A DNA stretch of 64,000 bases from Bacteroidota bacterium. GTDB taxonomy: Bacteria > Bacteroidota > Bacteroidia > Chitinophagales > Chitinophagaceae. How positions within the stretch are numbered: position 1 is the first letter of the stretch; the number at the start of each line of letters is the position of its first letter. Below, piece after piece: positions 44,782 through 53,480 of the stretch. The notes below the pieces were generated by a model. That model was not told the origin of the DNA and made no database searches. It saw only the letters and a program-made list of their open reading frames with translations. Location of the stretch: NCBI GenBank assembly GCA_016706595.1, contig JADJJH010000001.1:880593-944592 (forward strand). The letters run 5' to 3'. The position numbers were made by a program, and so were the translations under genes.

Positions 44782-44953
44782 ATTTATTACCTTTAATCTA
44801 GACAATATAAAGTAAAACGCTGAATCTATACTCTGATCCTTCATCGTTTTGTTGTTAAAGCATGTTGGGTTTACTTTATAAATAACAGATGATGTTATAT
44901 TCTAAACCAACATGATTCAAATGTCTCATCTAATTGGTTTTTAGGACTGCCTT

Positions 44954-45652
44954 CTAATCTCGGCGATTCATAAAAATCATTATATAATATAAAAGCGTTG
45001 CTACCGAGCTAATTGCCGCAACCAAATAGGTTCTTGCTGCCCACTTTAATGCATCTTTTGCTTTTTCATGTTCGGTATCCGTTAAAACATTCGTTGTATC
45101 TAACCAAGCTAAGGCTCGGTTACTTGCATCATACTCAACCGGAAGCGTAATTACCGAGAAGATAGTGGATAATGAGAACAATAAAATCCCTATCAAAAAT
45201 ATAGTTTGATTGCCGTGTCCAAAACCCATCATACCAATACCCGCCAAAATAATCCATTGCGAAAGCGTAGTACCAATTTTTACTGCAGGCACCATTTTAC
45301 TTCGCATTTGCAACATACTATATTGAGTGGCATGTTGCACTGCATGTCCACATTCATGGGCAGCCACAGCGGCCGAACTAATACTTCTTCCTTCATACAC
45401 ATCCGGGCTCAAATTCACTGTTCTGTCTACCGGATTATAATGATCCGATAAAAAACCTGGTGTACTAATCACTTGTACATCGTAAATACCATTATCGCGT
45501 AACATTTTTTCTGCTACTTCCTTTCCACTCATTCTATTCATCAGTGGAATTTGACCATATTCTGTAAATTTTGCCTTCAATCGGTTGCTTACAAACATCC
45601 CAACCAAAAACATTATACCCGCTATCAAATAATAACCTCCGTAAATTGCCAT
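44954..45652 (-). CDS. Zinc metallopeptidase, DUF1695/YugP family
   Basis: The 232-residue membrane protein has an N-terminal membrane helix (about 4-22), the zinc motif AAHECGHAVQH near residue 98, and three further membrane helices (about 130-230), including a conserved LPVEYDASNRALAWL segment near 172. The family is widespread and of unknown substrate; it is likely to act on membrane proteins. It is monocistronic and convergent with kdsC. Confidence 0.9.
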   Translation of the reverse strand: MAIYGGYYLIAGIMFLVGMFVSNRLKAKFTEYGQIPLMNRMSGKEVAEKMLRDNGIYDVQVISTPGFLSDHYNPVDRTVNLSPDVYEGRSISSAAVAAHECGHAVQHATQYSMLQMRSKMVPAVKIGTTLSQWIILAGIGMMGFGHGNQTIFLIGILLFSLSTIFSVITLPVEYDASNRALAWLDTTNVLTDTEHEKAKDALKWAARTYLVAAISSVATLLYYIMIFMNRRD

Positions 45653-45844
45653 TTTTATATATTTTTATTTATCAATTATCAAATATAAGCCCAATCACGA
45701 TTTGAATAATATCAAAGCCATAAAGTCGCATTTTATTTCACAAAATACGCCGTTTTGTCATTTTTAATTACTTTTTAAAGGTTATCAAATGCAAAAATTT
45801 TGAAGTTTACGGGATATTTTTTTTGAAATCCACTTATGAGGCTG

Positions 45845-45852
45845 TACTTTAG
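45845..45852 (+). promoter_or_regulatory. Promoter-like element for a candidate small RNA
   Basis: TACTTTAG is close to TAnnTTTG and lies about 30 bases before a terminator hairpin, with no gene between. Confidence 0.25.
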
Positions 45853-45857
45853 CACTG

Positions 45858-45910
45858 AATTTTATGGGTTAGTAAGAAACGGGCTATCATTTTTTGGTAG
45901 CCCTTTCTAT
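45858..45910 (+). ncRNA. Candidate small RNA ending at a rho-independent terminator
   Basis: A plus-strand hairpin GGGCTATC/GGTAGCCC (45881-45903) followed by TTTCTATTTT terminates a transcript in a 466-bp region without genes. The preceding promoter-like element at 45845 would give an RNA of about 50 nt. Neither neighbouring gene can own this terminator: the upstream gene is on the minus strand and radA starts downstream. This is inference from signals only. Confidence 0.35.
45881..45910 (+). terminator. Rho-independent terminator without an obvious gene
   Basis: The stem GGGCTATC/GGTAGCCC with a 7-base loop is followed by a T-rich tail, on the plus strand 208 bp before radA. Confidence 0.7.
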
Positions 45911-46118
45911 TTTACATTGAAAATGTTTTCTGTATAGTTTCAATCATTTATTTCGCATTCCATTTTTTATCGTGGGGAAAAGTCGTTACCAATAATGCAT
46001 ACTCATTTTTAATTGCATCCTACTTTTACTTCAATAGAAATTACTACTTATAAAATTATAAAAATAATTACATCATTATAGAATTTCAAATTCCTAATCA
46101 CTCATTAAAGTAAGCCAC

Positions 46119-47483
46119 TTGTCTAAAAGTAATACCACATTTATCTGTCAACAATGCGGCAACGAAAGTCCGAAATGGCAAGGTCGTTGCCCTTCATGTA
46201 ATGCATGGAATACCATTGTTGAAGAAATTAAGATTAAAGAAAAAAATAAAGCAATTTGGAAAAATACTAATAGTACTTCCAAGGATACTCGTTCGATAAA
46301 ATTGCAAGACATTCATGAGCAAGAAAAATTTCGCATCATCACGAAAGATCAAGAATTAAATCGTGTACTGGGTGGAGGTATTGTTCCAGGATCTGTTGTA
46401 TTAGTTGCAGGCGAACCGGGTATCGGAAAAAGTACTTTGTTTTTACAAGCATGTTTACAAATGAATGAACTTACCATTATGTATATCAGTGGTGAAGAAA
46501 GTTTGCAACAAATAAAAATGCGTGCCGATAGATTGAAAATAAAAAATGACAACTTTTATCTCCTAACAGCAACTGATATTCAAACCATCTTTAATGAAAT
46601 CAAAAAAATAAAACCTCAACTAGTTATCATAGATTCTATTCAAACCATCGAATCGCCATTTATTGAAAGCGCACCGGGAAGTGTGAGCCAGGTTCGAGAA
46701 TGCACCGCCGAAATTGTTCGCTTTGCCAAAGCCAGCGAAATACCTGTATTTATTATCGGACATATTACAAAAGATGGAAGCATTGCCGGACCAAAAGTAC
46801 TTGAACATATGGTGGATACAGTTTTACAATTCGAAGGTGATAGACATTATACGTATCGAATTTTGCGTACCACAAAAAATCGTTTTGGAAACGGAAACGA
46901 ATTAGGCATCTATGAAATGTATGAAGGCGGCTTACGCGAAATCATTAACCCTTCTGAATTATTGATTACACAAAAGGATGAAATGCTGAGCGGCATTGCC
47001 ATTGCTTCAACGATGGAAGGTGCACGCCCCTTATTAATTGAAACGCAAGCCCTTGTTTCTCATGCTGTTTATGGTACTCCACAACGAACTGTAAACGGAT
47101 TTGATTTACGTAAATTACAATTGCTTTTAGCTGTTCTCGAAAAAAGAGGCGGCTTTCATTTTGGCGTAAAGGATGTATTTCTAAATATTGCCGGCGGTTT
47201 AAAAGTTGAAGACCCCGCAATTGATTTAGCCATCATTTCGGCACTACTTTCAAGCTATGAAGATAAGGCACTCCCCCATTCAGTTTGTTTTGCAGGCGAA
47301 GTTGGATTAAGCGGTGAAGTTCGAGCAGTGAATCGTATCGATCAACGTATCAGTGAAGCCGAAAAACTAGGCTTTGAAAAAATTATCATTTCTAAATTCA
47401 ACAAAAAAAGTATTTCCGGAAAATATACTATTGAAATTAAATTTATAGCTACCATCGAAGATTTATATAAAATTATGTTCTAA
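46119..47483 (+). CDS. radA: DNA repair protein RadA
   Basis: RadA is a RecA-like branch-migration ATPase in recombination. The 454-aa protein starts at TTG; no ATG is near, and SKSNTTFICQQCG aligns with the family N-terminus. It has a C4 zinc finger (CQQCG and CPSC, residues 10-27), Walker A GEPGIGKST near 105, the RadA-specific KNRFG motif near 252, and a C-terminal Lon-protease-like domain (about 300-450). It is followed by a ComF-family gene 17 bp later. Confidence 0.95.
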   Translation: MSKSNTTFICQQCGNESPKWQGRCPSCNAWNTIVEEIKIKEKNKAIWKNTNSTSKDTRSIKLQDIHEQEKFRIITKDQELNRVLGGGIVPGSVVLVAGEPGIGKSTLFLQACLQMNELTIMYISGEESLQQIKMRADRLKIKNDNFYLLTATDIQTIFNEIKKIKPQLVIIDSIQTIESPFIESAPGSVSQVRECTAEIVRFAKASEIPVFIIGHITKDGSIAGPKVLEHMVDTVLQFEGDRHYTYRILRTTKNRFGNGNELGIYEMYEGGLREIINPSELLITQKDEMLSGIAIASTMEGARPLLIETQALVSHAVYGTPQRTVNGFDLRKLQLLLAVLEKRGGFHFGVKDVFLNIAGGLKVEDPAIDLAIISALLSSYEDKALPHSVCFAGEVGLSGEVRAVNRIDQRISEAEKLGFEKIIISKFNKKSISGKYTIEIKFIATIEDLYKIMF

Positions 47484-47500
47484 TTTCATGACACCAAATC

Positions 47501-48205
47501 ATGAACCAATTAATTGAAGTATCGAAAGATATTCTGCATTTATTTTATCCAAATGTTTGCGTAGCTTGTCACAACGAATTAGTAGGCAACGAGCAAACCA
47601 TTTGCACATTGTGTTGGCATAGATTGCCTCTTACCCATTTTCATCTGCAAAAAAACAACCCCGTTGAACAACGATTTTTTGGAAGGGCCGACATCCAACA
47701 TGCAAGTTCAATGTATTATTTTCATAAAGATTCACCCTTGCAATCCATCTTACATGCTTTGAAATATAAAGGCAATAAAAAAGTGGGTACTATTTTGGGT
47801 AAACGTTGCGGACAAATAGCTTCTTCTTTTTCATGGATAAAGGATATTGATGTCATAATACCTATTCCTTTATCAAAACAAAAATATAAACAACGAGGCT
47901 ATAATCAAAGCGAATTTCTTGCACAAGGATTTGCAGAAGAAATACCCATACCCCTAGATACCACATCTGTGATACGAGCCAAAAATACGATCAGTCAAAC
48001 TACCTTAAGCATTACCGAGCGAATGCAAAATATGAAAGATGCATTTACAGTAATTCATCCCAATGAGCTTATAAATAAACATATTTTATTGATTGATGAC
48101 GTTATGACCACAGGCGCTACCCTAGAAGCATGTGCAAAAGCTATTCTACAAGCCCAGGCATCAAAAGTAAGTATCCTCACTTTGGCTTATGCAATAGAAT
48201 CATAG
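47501..48205 (+). CDS. ComF-family phosphoribosyltransferase-like protein
   Basis: The 234-residue protein has an N-terminal C4 zinc finger (CVACHNEL and CTLC, near residues 20-43) and a phosphoribosyltransferase domain with PIPLSKQKYKQRGYNQSE near 125 and the PRPP loop LLIDDVMTTGATLE near 195. In naturally competent bacteria ComF acts in DNA uptake; in Bacteroidota the role is not established. It is probably cotranscribed with radA. Confidence 0.9.
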   Translation: MNQLIEVSKDILHLFYPNVCVACHNELVGNEQTICTLCWHRLPLTHFHLQKNNPVEQRFFGRADIQHASSMYYFHKDSPLQSILHALKYKGNKKVGTILGKRCGQIASSFSWIKDIDVIIPIPLSKQKYKQRGYNQSEFLAQGFAEEIPIPLDTTSVIRAKNTISQTTLSITERMQNMKDAFTVIHPNELINKHILLIDDVMTTGATLEACAKAILQAQASKVSILTLAYAIES

Positions 48206-48214
48206 ATTTTGCGT

Positions 48215-48222
48215 TACATTTG
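48215..48222 (+). promoter_or_regulatory. TAnnTTTG promoter element before beta-helix lipoprotein
   Basis: TACATTTG matches the consensus exactly, 69 bases before the ATG at 48292. Confidence 0.4.
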
Positions 48223-48291
48223 TCGCACCGTGAGTGAGCTTGTCGAACTCCAAACGATTACTTTAATAAACTCATACTTCTGTCAATCTCT

Positions 48292-49698
48292 ATGTTGAAA
48301 AACATTTTCTTCTTATCCTCATTCATCCTACTTGTTTTGTTTTCGGCTTGTAAAAAAGATACTTTTCTGACCTCTGGTGGTGATCTAAGATTTTCGACCG
48401 ATACCTTACAATTTGATACTGTTTTTACTGCAACCGGCAGCGTAACTCGATCGTTTAAAATATATAATACCAATTCGAAACGAATTAAAATTGATAGAAT
48501 TAAACTAGCCGCCGGAAATAATTCACCTTACCGCTTAAATATTGATGGAGAGTCAACAAAAGATTTGTTTAATGTTGAAATTGCACCCAATGATAGTATC
48601 TATGTTTTCGTTGCCATTACCATTAATCCAACTTCCGGACTCAACCCTTTTTTAGTAAGTGATGCGGTGCAAGTTACCTTAAATGGAAACCTAAGAGAAG
48701 TACAATTAGAATCATTCGGACAAGATGCGCATTATATTTCAGACTCAGTACTGAGTACGCAAACTTGGATAAATGATAAACCCTATGTAATTGTTCATTC
48801 GGCTTTGGTGAATGAAGGAAATACCTTAACCATTCAAAAAGGTTGTCGAATTTACATGCACCAAGATTCGAAATTGTTTGTTGCCGGTACCTTGAATATT
48901 TTTGGAACCAAACAGGATAGTGTGATTTTTCAAGGTGACCGATTAGATAGAGATTACTTCGGGTATAAAGATTATCCGGGTGAATGGCGCGGGCTAGATT
49001 TTTTAGAAACAAGTAAAAATTCAAATATCAATTATACGGTTATTAAAAATGGCGGATTAACCGATGCGGCAATTTTGGTTCGACCAACGAATACTTTCGA
49101 TATAAATCAACCTACGCTTACCCTTCGAAATACTATTATTGCTAACTCGGCAGGTTATGGCATTTTAGCGGGTGACGCCCATGTGGTAGCTATTAATTGC
49201 CTAATTCATACATGTGGTTCCCAAAATTTGGCCATACTTGAAGGCGGAACTTATACTTTTAATTTTTGCACTTTGGCAACTTATGGCGGTATCGGCATTA
49301 ATCATGCGCAACAACCGGTAGCCGCATTATTGAATTACCGAGATACGAGTTTAACGGCTTATTTGGGTAATGACTTGAAAGCAAATTTCACCAATTGTAT
49401 TTTTTATGGACCCTTGGATGATGAAATTATTTTTGGCAAAAAAAATGAATGGTTATACGAAGTAAAAATGGATCATTGTTTATTAAAACGTACTACCGCA
49501 TTCACCGGACTAGCAGATATTACCAATACCATTTTAAATAACAGTCCGGAATTTAAAGATTACGCCAAATGGGATTTTCATCCAAACGCAAATTCTCCTG
49601 CTAAGGCCGCTGGTATAAGTATACCTTCTGTACTCGATGATTTAGATGGAAATCTGCGAAGCGCCACACCAACGATGGGTTGTTATGAAGCGCCTTAA
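48292..49698 (+). CDS. Beta-helix lipoprotein
   Basis: The 468-residue protein has a lipoprotein signal with the lipobox LFSAC near residue 20, followed by KKD. An N-terminal beta-sandwich (about 30-140, TVFTATGSVTRSFKIYN) precedes a right-handed parallel beta-helix (about 150-440) with repeats such as TLTLRNTIIANSAGYGI and LKANFTNCIF. It ends with GCYEAP. Such proteins bind or process polysaccharides or act as adhesins; no catalytic triad is evident. It is conserved after comF in other Bacteroidota. Confidence 0.85.
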   Translation: MLKNIFFLSSFILLVLFSACKKDTFLTSGGDLRFSTDTLQFDTVFTATGSVTRSFKIYNTNSKRIKIDRIKLAAGNNSPYRLNIDGESTKDLFNVEIAPNDSIYVFVAITINPTSGLNPFLVSDAVQVTLNGNLREVQLESFGQDAHYISDSVLSTQTWINDKPYVIVHSALVNEGNTLTIQKGCRIYMHQDSKLFVAGTLNIFGTKQDSVIFQGDRLDRDYFGYKDYPGEWRGLDFLETSKNSNINYTVIKNGGLTDAAILVRPTNTFDINQPTLTLRNTIIANSAGYGILAGDAHVVAINCLIHTCGSQNLAILEGGTYTFNFCTLATYGGIGINHAQQPVAALLNYRDTSLTAYLGNDLKANFTNCIFYGPLDDEIIFGKKNEWLYEVKMDHCLLKRTTAFTGLADITNTILNNSPEFKDYAKWDFHPNANSPAKAAGISIPSVLDDLDGNLRSATPTMGCYEAP

Positions 49699-49740
49699 TA
49701 TCAGTTTCTAAGTTACCCTTTTCCCAATTTCTTTTTTTGG

Positions 49741-49849
49741 GTGGCAAACACGCTATTCGCTACTACTCCGTTCCCGTTTATATTCATTATTTTATTGACG
49801 ACAATTTTTCTTGAACGGGATCCGGGGTATCCGCTACTATCGTTGCCAC
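49741..49849 (-). repeat. Dispersed structured element, family F2, copy c
   Basis: It is closed by GTGGCA (49741-49746) and TGCCAC (49844-49849). On the minus strand it contains GATAGTAGCGGATACC, a variable inner hairpin CCCGTT/AACGGG and AGTAGCGAATAGCGTG. It is followed at once by an F3 copy. Confidence 0.7.
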
Positions 49850-49856
49850 AAATTCT

Positions 49857-49990
49857 GCTTATACTAATGTTAGCGATAAATAGTCCAAAGACTATTTGTG
49901 TGCTACAGTGGTAAATGCCGACACAGTTTAAAAATAGGGCAATGAGGCACAGCCAAAATTGGACTATATTGAAAACGTAATCGGTATTAC
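49857..49990 (+). repeat. Dispersed repeat family F3, copy b
   Basis: The reverse complement of the 29533-29666 copy, with only scattered differences over 134 bp. It contains the hairpin ATAGTCCAAAGACTAT and ends near ATCGGTATTAC. It lies directly beside an F2 copy, in the gap between the beta-helix lipoprotein and haloperoxidase-like genes. Confidence 0.85.
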
Positions 49991-50067
49991 TAAAAATGTA
50001 AAGCCAATGTAATAATTATAAAAACAAAATCAAGAGTATTCAACAAGTTCTCAATCCGATCATATAT

Positions 50068-52836
50068 CTACGGATACACTGAATAAATAAAATTAAGCAC
50101 ATTCTCTTCAGGTATCGGATAATCTAATAAATCTACATTACCATCGCCATTAATATCGGTAGGGTAATAACCACTCATAAAATTATTGATATCGCCTTCA
50201 ATAGTTGCCATATCTAACAAATCAATATTCAAATCGTGGTTTATATCGCCGGTAAACAAAGCCCACACTCCGCTTTCAACTTCCTTCACATTTTCGCCAT
50301 ATGAAAACGACAAGTTTTCAGTAAAATCATTGACTACAGGATAACCTAATAATATTGGCTCCGAACTCCATGTATCGATTGTATTTCTGTGTTTGATAAC
50401 AACAAAATAAAAATCAGAAGGACATGTAAACACAGCTGTAGCATTTCCATTTCTCATGAGCGCTGTTTTTTTAGCGGCAATCATTTCGAATGGTGGCAAA
50501 TAGGTATGAAGCTCTATATCTATCGAATCACAAAGCAAAGTATCTGTACTCATCCCTTGATTAAATAATACGGGCGCCATCATGCCTGAACCGGTATAAT
50601 ATCCTTGCAATAATAATTTTACATCTAGGGCAATAGGCGCACAAGAACTAACAACTAGCTGTAACGAATTACTCGCTACTTGGTATCCGCTTGATGTCAT
50701 TTCACAAACTATCACATCATTATTAGCATAGGAAGTTGGTGAATAAGTTAAATTAGTGCCGGTACTTTCAACCACACCATTTCGCTTCCATGTATAAGAA
50801 GTACCTGATGGAGCATGAACTGGCGTTGCAGTAAATTGTATCGGCGTTCCTATACAAATTGGATTATTTACGTTGGATACAATACTCACCGACATTAAAG
50901 TGTTATTGAAAATATCTTTGGCTTTGTAAAAACAACCATGCCCTACCTCTTCGCCAATTAAACGCGCAGGCATATCATCAAATGGAGGATGAATACCGCC
51001 CCAAATGCGTGATAAACTGGCTTCATCTGATGCGTCTTTGTAGGTAGCCCATTGAATACGAATTTCGCTCGTAGGACTCGTTTCGAAACCAATAAAATTG
51101 CTATTTGCCGGAACCACATATTCACCCATGCCGCCCGGAAAATACGCTGAACCTGTTATAGAAGTTAAGGTTACTGCACCCGATCGTGAATAGGTTGAGT
51201 GGCCAGAGGTGTATCCAGCAAATGGCGGCGTAACAAAGGTTTCACGTTGGTAAGGCATCCAATTTTCTGCCAATACCCAACCTACACCGGCAGCATTCAA
51301 AGGAGTTGTTCCAGAATACACTATACTCGAAAATCCTTTCCAAGATTTTAGTTTAATTTTATTTACGTTGATATTTCCCGGACCTCGTAATGCCGGCGGA
51401 TCACTGAAGGTAACTAATTCAACATAGCCTGGAATTAATGCCAATCCACCCGGATGAAAAGAGGGTAATGCCGGGTTCGAACTTTGTCCGTAAGCAGCCA
51501 TTTTACGAATAGCAGATATCGGTCGCGGTGAATCATACCACCCTTTTATTCCCCAACAAGCAATGGCTGCATCATGCATGGCTGAACCTAATGTGAAATA
51601 TCCTTTCACATCCCATTCTAAATCATCTAAGGTATTGCCTATCCCTTCAAATTTTTTCTCAAATCCCGGGTAATCAGAAGCTTTATTTAATAAAACAAAC
51701 CAATGCCCCGGTGGTGTTTCAGAGGTTGGACCATCAGCCCAATATTGAGATACAACTCTTGTATAATCGCCACGTTTTACTATTTGTGGTGTATAGGGCA
51801 AATTGGTCACTGGATTTACCGCATACCCAGTACCGGGTTGACCACCACTATTGAAGTTATAAAAACTTTGTTGTCCGGCCAAGGTATTCGGATAACTTGG
51901 TGTATTACCTTTTCCATTGGGTGAAATATCCCACATCGTAGTATCATTCGGATCAAGATGCGACGACCAAGCAGCAACCATTGAATGTCCCCATTTAAAA
52001 TATTGACTCATCACATCTGATGTATCCGTAACACTTAAAGTGGGCGGTACACCCGGATCAAAATACACAGGGTATGGTTGTCCAGCTCGAGTATATGTAA
52101 TAGCCGCAGAGGTTGGCATTGAAAAGGGTAATACTTTACCCCAACGTGGACAAACAAATGCGGGGGTGCTTGTACCACAAGGATTTCCATTTTGATCGAT
52201 ACACGTTACATAACTTAATGGCTGCCACGAATTTACATTCATCATAGTGGCGTTACCCGCCGAAGATAAAATGAGCGGAGGGTTATTTGGCGTATATCCA
52301 GTGCCCGCATAATTATTTACTTGATTTGCGCCATCAGCATAACCCATCTCAATTACCTTTTGTGCAATATAATTCCCCAAATCGGCTGCCGTTCCACTGC
52401 TATAATTAGTGCTTGCATAAGAAGTATCATACCCTAAACTCAACATGGTACTATCTATTTTCACTCTGGTAATGGCCCAATTAGGCGATATATTATACCG
52501 GTTGCGCAAAACACGGTAAGCCGCATAGCTTATTGCCATATTTCTGGCCGAATCAATATTGCTTGGAATTGAAACTCCGGTAAATGGATAGTTTATTCCA
52601 CCTATCGTTTTCCCTAATAAATACGTTGAGGCAACGGTATCATATACTGCCCAAGCATCGTACATGGCTATAGATACATGAAACAAGTTACGCGCCTGAA
52701 CGGGAGGTCGAGCTGCATCAATTCGGATTGCATTGAGTTGAACTTCATTCCATATTCGAGCCACTGAGGGATTCGTTGCATGAGATAAAAATGAGAAATA
52801 GACAAAGCAAAATATCAGGTAGATAATTTTTTTCAT
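50068..52836 (-). CDS. Vanadium-dependent haloperoxidase-like (PAP2) protein with Ig-like and dockerin-like C-terminus
   Basis: The 922-residue exported protein (signal peptide 1-20) has the vanadate-site motifs of the family: KGWYDSPRP (K-x6-R-P, near 430), TSGHS (near 544) and SRIWGGIHPPFDD (S-R-x5-H-x3-D, near 610). An Ig-like domain with PICIGTPIQFTATPV and YTWKRNGVV follows (about 655-735). At the end are two acidic calcium-loop repeats, GDINHDLNIDLLD and TDINGDGNVDLLD (about 860-915), resembling type I dockerin loops. No type IX sorting domain is seen. Haloperoxidase versus phosphatase activity is not settled by the motifs. Confidence 0.9.
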   Translation of the reverse strand: MKKIIYLIFCFVYFSFLSHATNPSVARIWNEVQLNAIRIDAARPPVQARNLFHVSIAMYDAWAVYDTVASTYLLGKTIGGINYPFTGVSIPSNIDSARNMAISYAAYRVLRNRYNISPNWAITRVKIDSTMLSLGYDTSYASTNYSSGTAADLGNYIAQKVIEMGYADGANQVNNYAGTGYTPNNPPLILSSAGNATMMNVNSWQPLSYVTCIDQNGNPCGTSTPAFVCPRWGKVLPFSMPTSAAITYTRAGQPYPVYFDPGVPPTLSVTDTSDVMSQYFKWGHSMVAAWSSHLDPNDTTMWDISPNGKGNTPSYPNTLAGQQSFYNFNSGGQPGTGYAVNPVTNLPYTPQIVKRGDYTRVVSQYWADGPTSETPPGHWFVLLNKASDYPGFEKKFEGIGNTLDDLEWDVKGYFTLGSAMHDAAIACWGIKGWYDSPRPISAIRKMAAYGQSSNPALPSFHPGGLALIPGYVELVTFSDPPALRGPGNINVNKIKLKSWKGFSSIVYSGTTPLNAAGVGWVLAENWMPYQRETFVTPPFAGYTSGHSTYSRSGAVTLTSITGSAYFPGGMGEYVVPANSNFIGFETSPTSEIRIQWATYKDASDEASLSRIWGGIHPPFDDMPARLIGEEVGHGCFYKAKDIFNNTLMSVSIVSNVNNPICIGTPIQFTATPVHAPSGTSYTWKRNGVVESTGTNLTYSPTSYANNDVIVCEMTSSGYQVASNSLQLVVSSCAPIALDVKLLLQGYYTGSGMMAPVLFNQGMSTDTLLCDSIDIELHTYLPPFEMIAAKKTALMRNGNATAVFTCPSDFYFVVIKHRNTIDTWSSEPILLGYPVVNDFTENLSFSYGENVKEVESGVWALFTGDINHDLNIDLLDMATIEGDINNFMSGYYPTDINGDGNVDLLDYPIPEENVLNFIYSVYP

Positions 52837-53480
52837 AACTTAAAATTGAATTATTGAATGAGATAACAATACTGTAAATCATTGCATTACAATATTTTAA
52901 CCGTTTTACTTAATTTAAAAACAAAGGTATAAAGTAGAATTGAATTTTTATAATGTCAAGAAATAAGAATACGCGTTTGAATGCAATGCAAAATCCATTT
53001 TGCCAATCTAAGCCATAGGATTTCTATCCAGATTACAAAACAACCAGCCCTATCAATGTGTGCGATGGCTTTGTAAAATGAAGTTGTTAGAAAAGACAAT
53101 TTAGTCTATTCTTTTTTTTGTCGACAAAAGAACAAAAAGTCAAGGTCGAAAAAAGCTAAAATGAAGTTCTGCTTAAATAATGTGCGCTTCGGCTAACTTG
53201 ACAAAGGTATTTTTGCGCCTCATTCCATCATTTTTAACGCTATTTTCCAAGAGGTTGATTCTTCGGTAGTTCACATTTTGATTTGCAACACCATGGGAGG
53301 TCAAGATGTAGTTTGACCCTTCGTGTACTTTTACGGATTAGCATAAAATTGTTCGATCTAAATAGTTATAAAATCATTGCTATTCTTACAAAAAGCCAAA
53401 TGCTCAAAAAAGTACAAAAAGCTTTGTTTACCAATAATTTTATATACTTGCAAAAATTACGCTAAACAGAATTCAGGAGA
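52837..53480. other. Gene-free stretch upstream of topA
   Basis: About 640 bp without a supported gene. It holds a perfect 14-bp palindrome TTTTGTCGACAAAA (53116-53129) followed by GAACAAAAAGTCAAGG, and the topA promoter-like element at 53443. I see no tRNA-like or riboswitch-like structure. Confidence 0.6.
53443..53450 (+). promoter_or_regulatory. Promoter-like element before topA
   Basis: TATACTTG (one mismatch to TAnnTTTG) lies 30 bases before the topA ATG. Confidence 0.4.
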
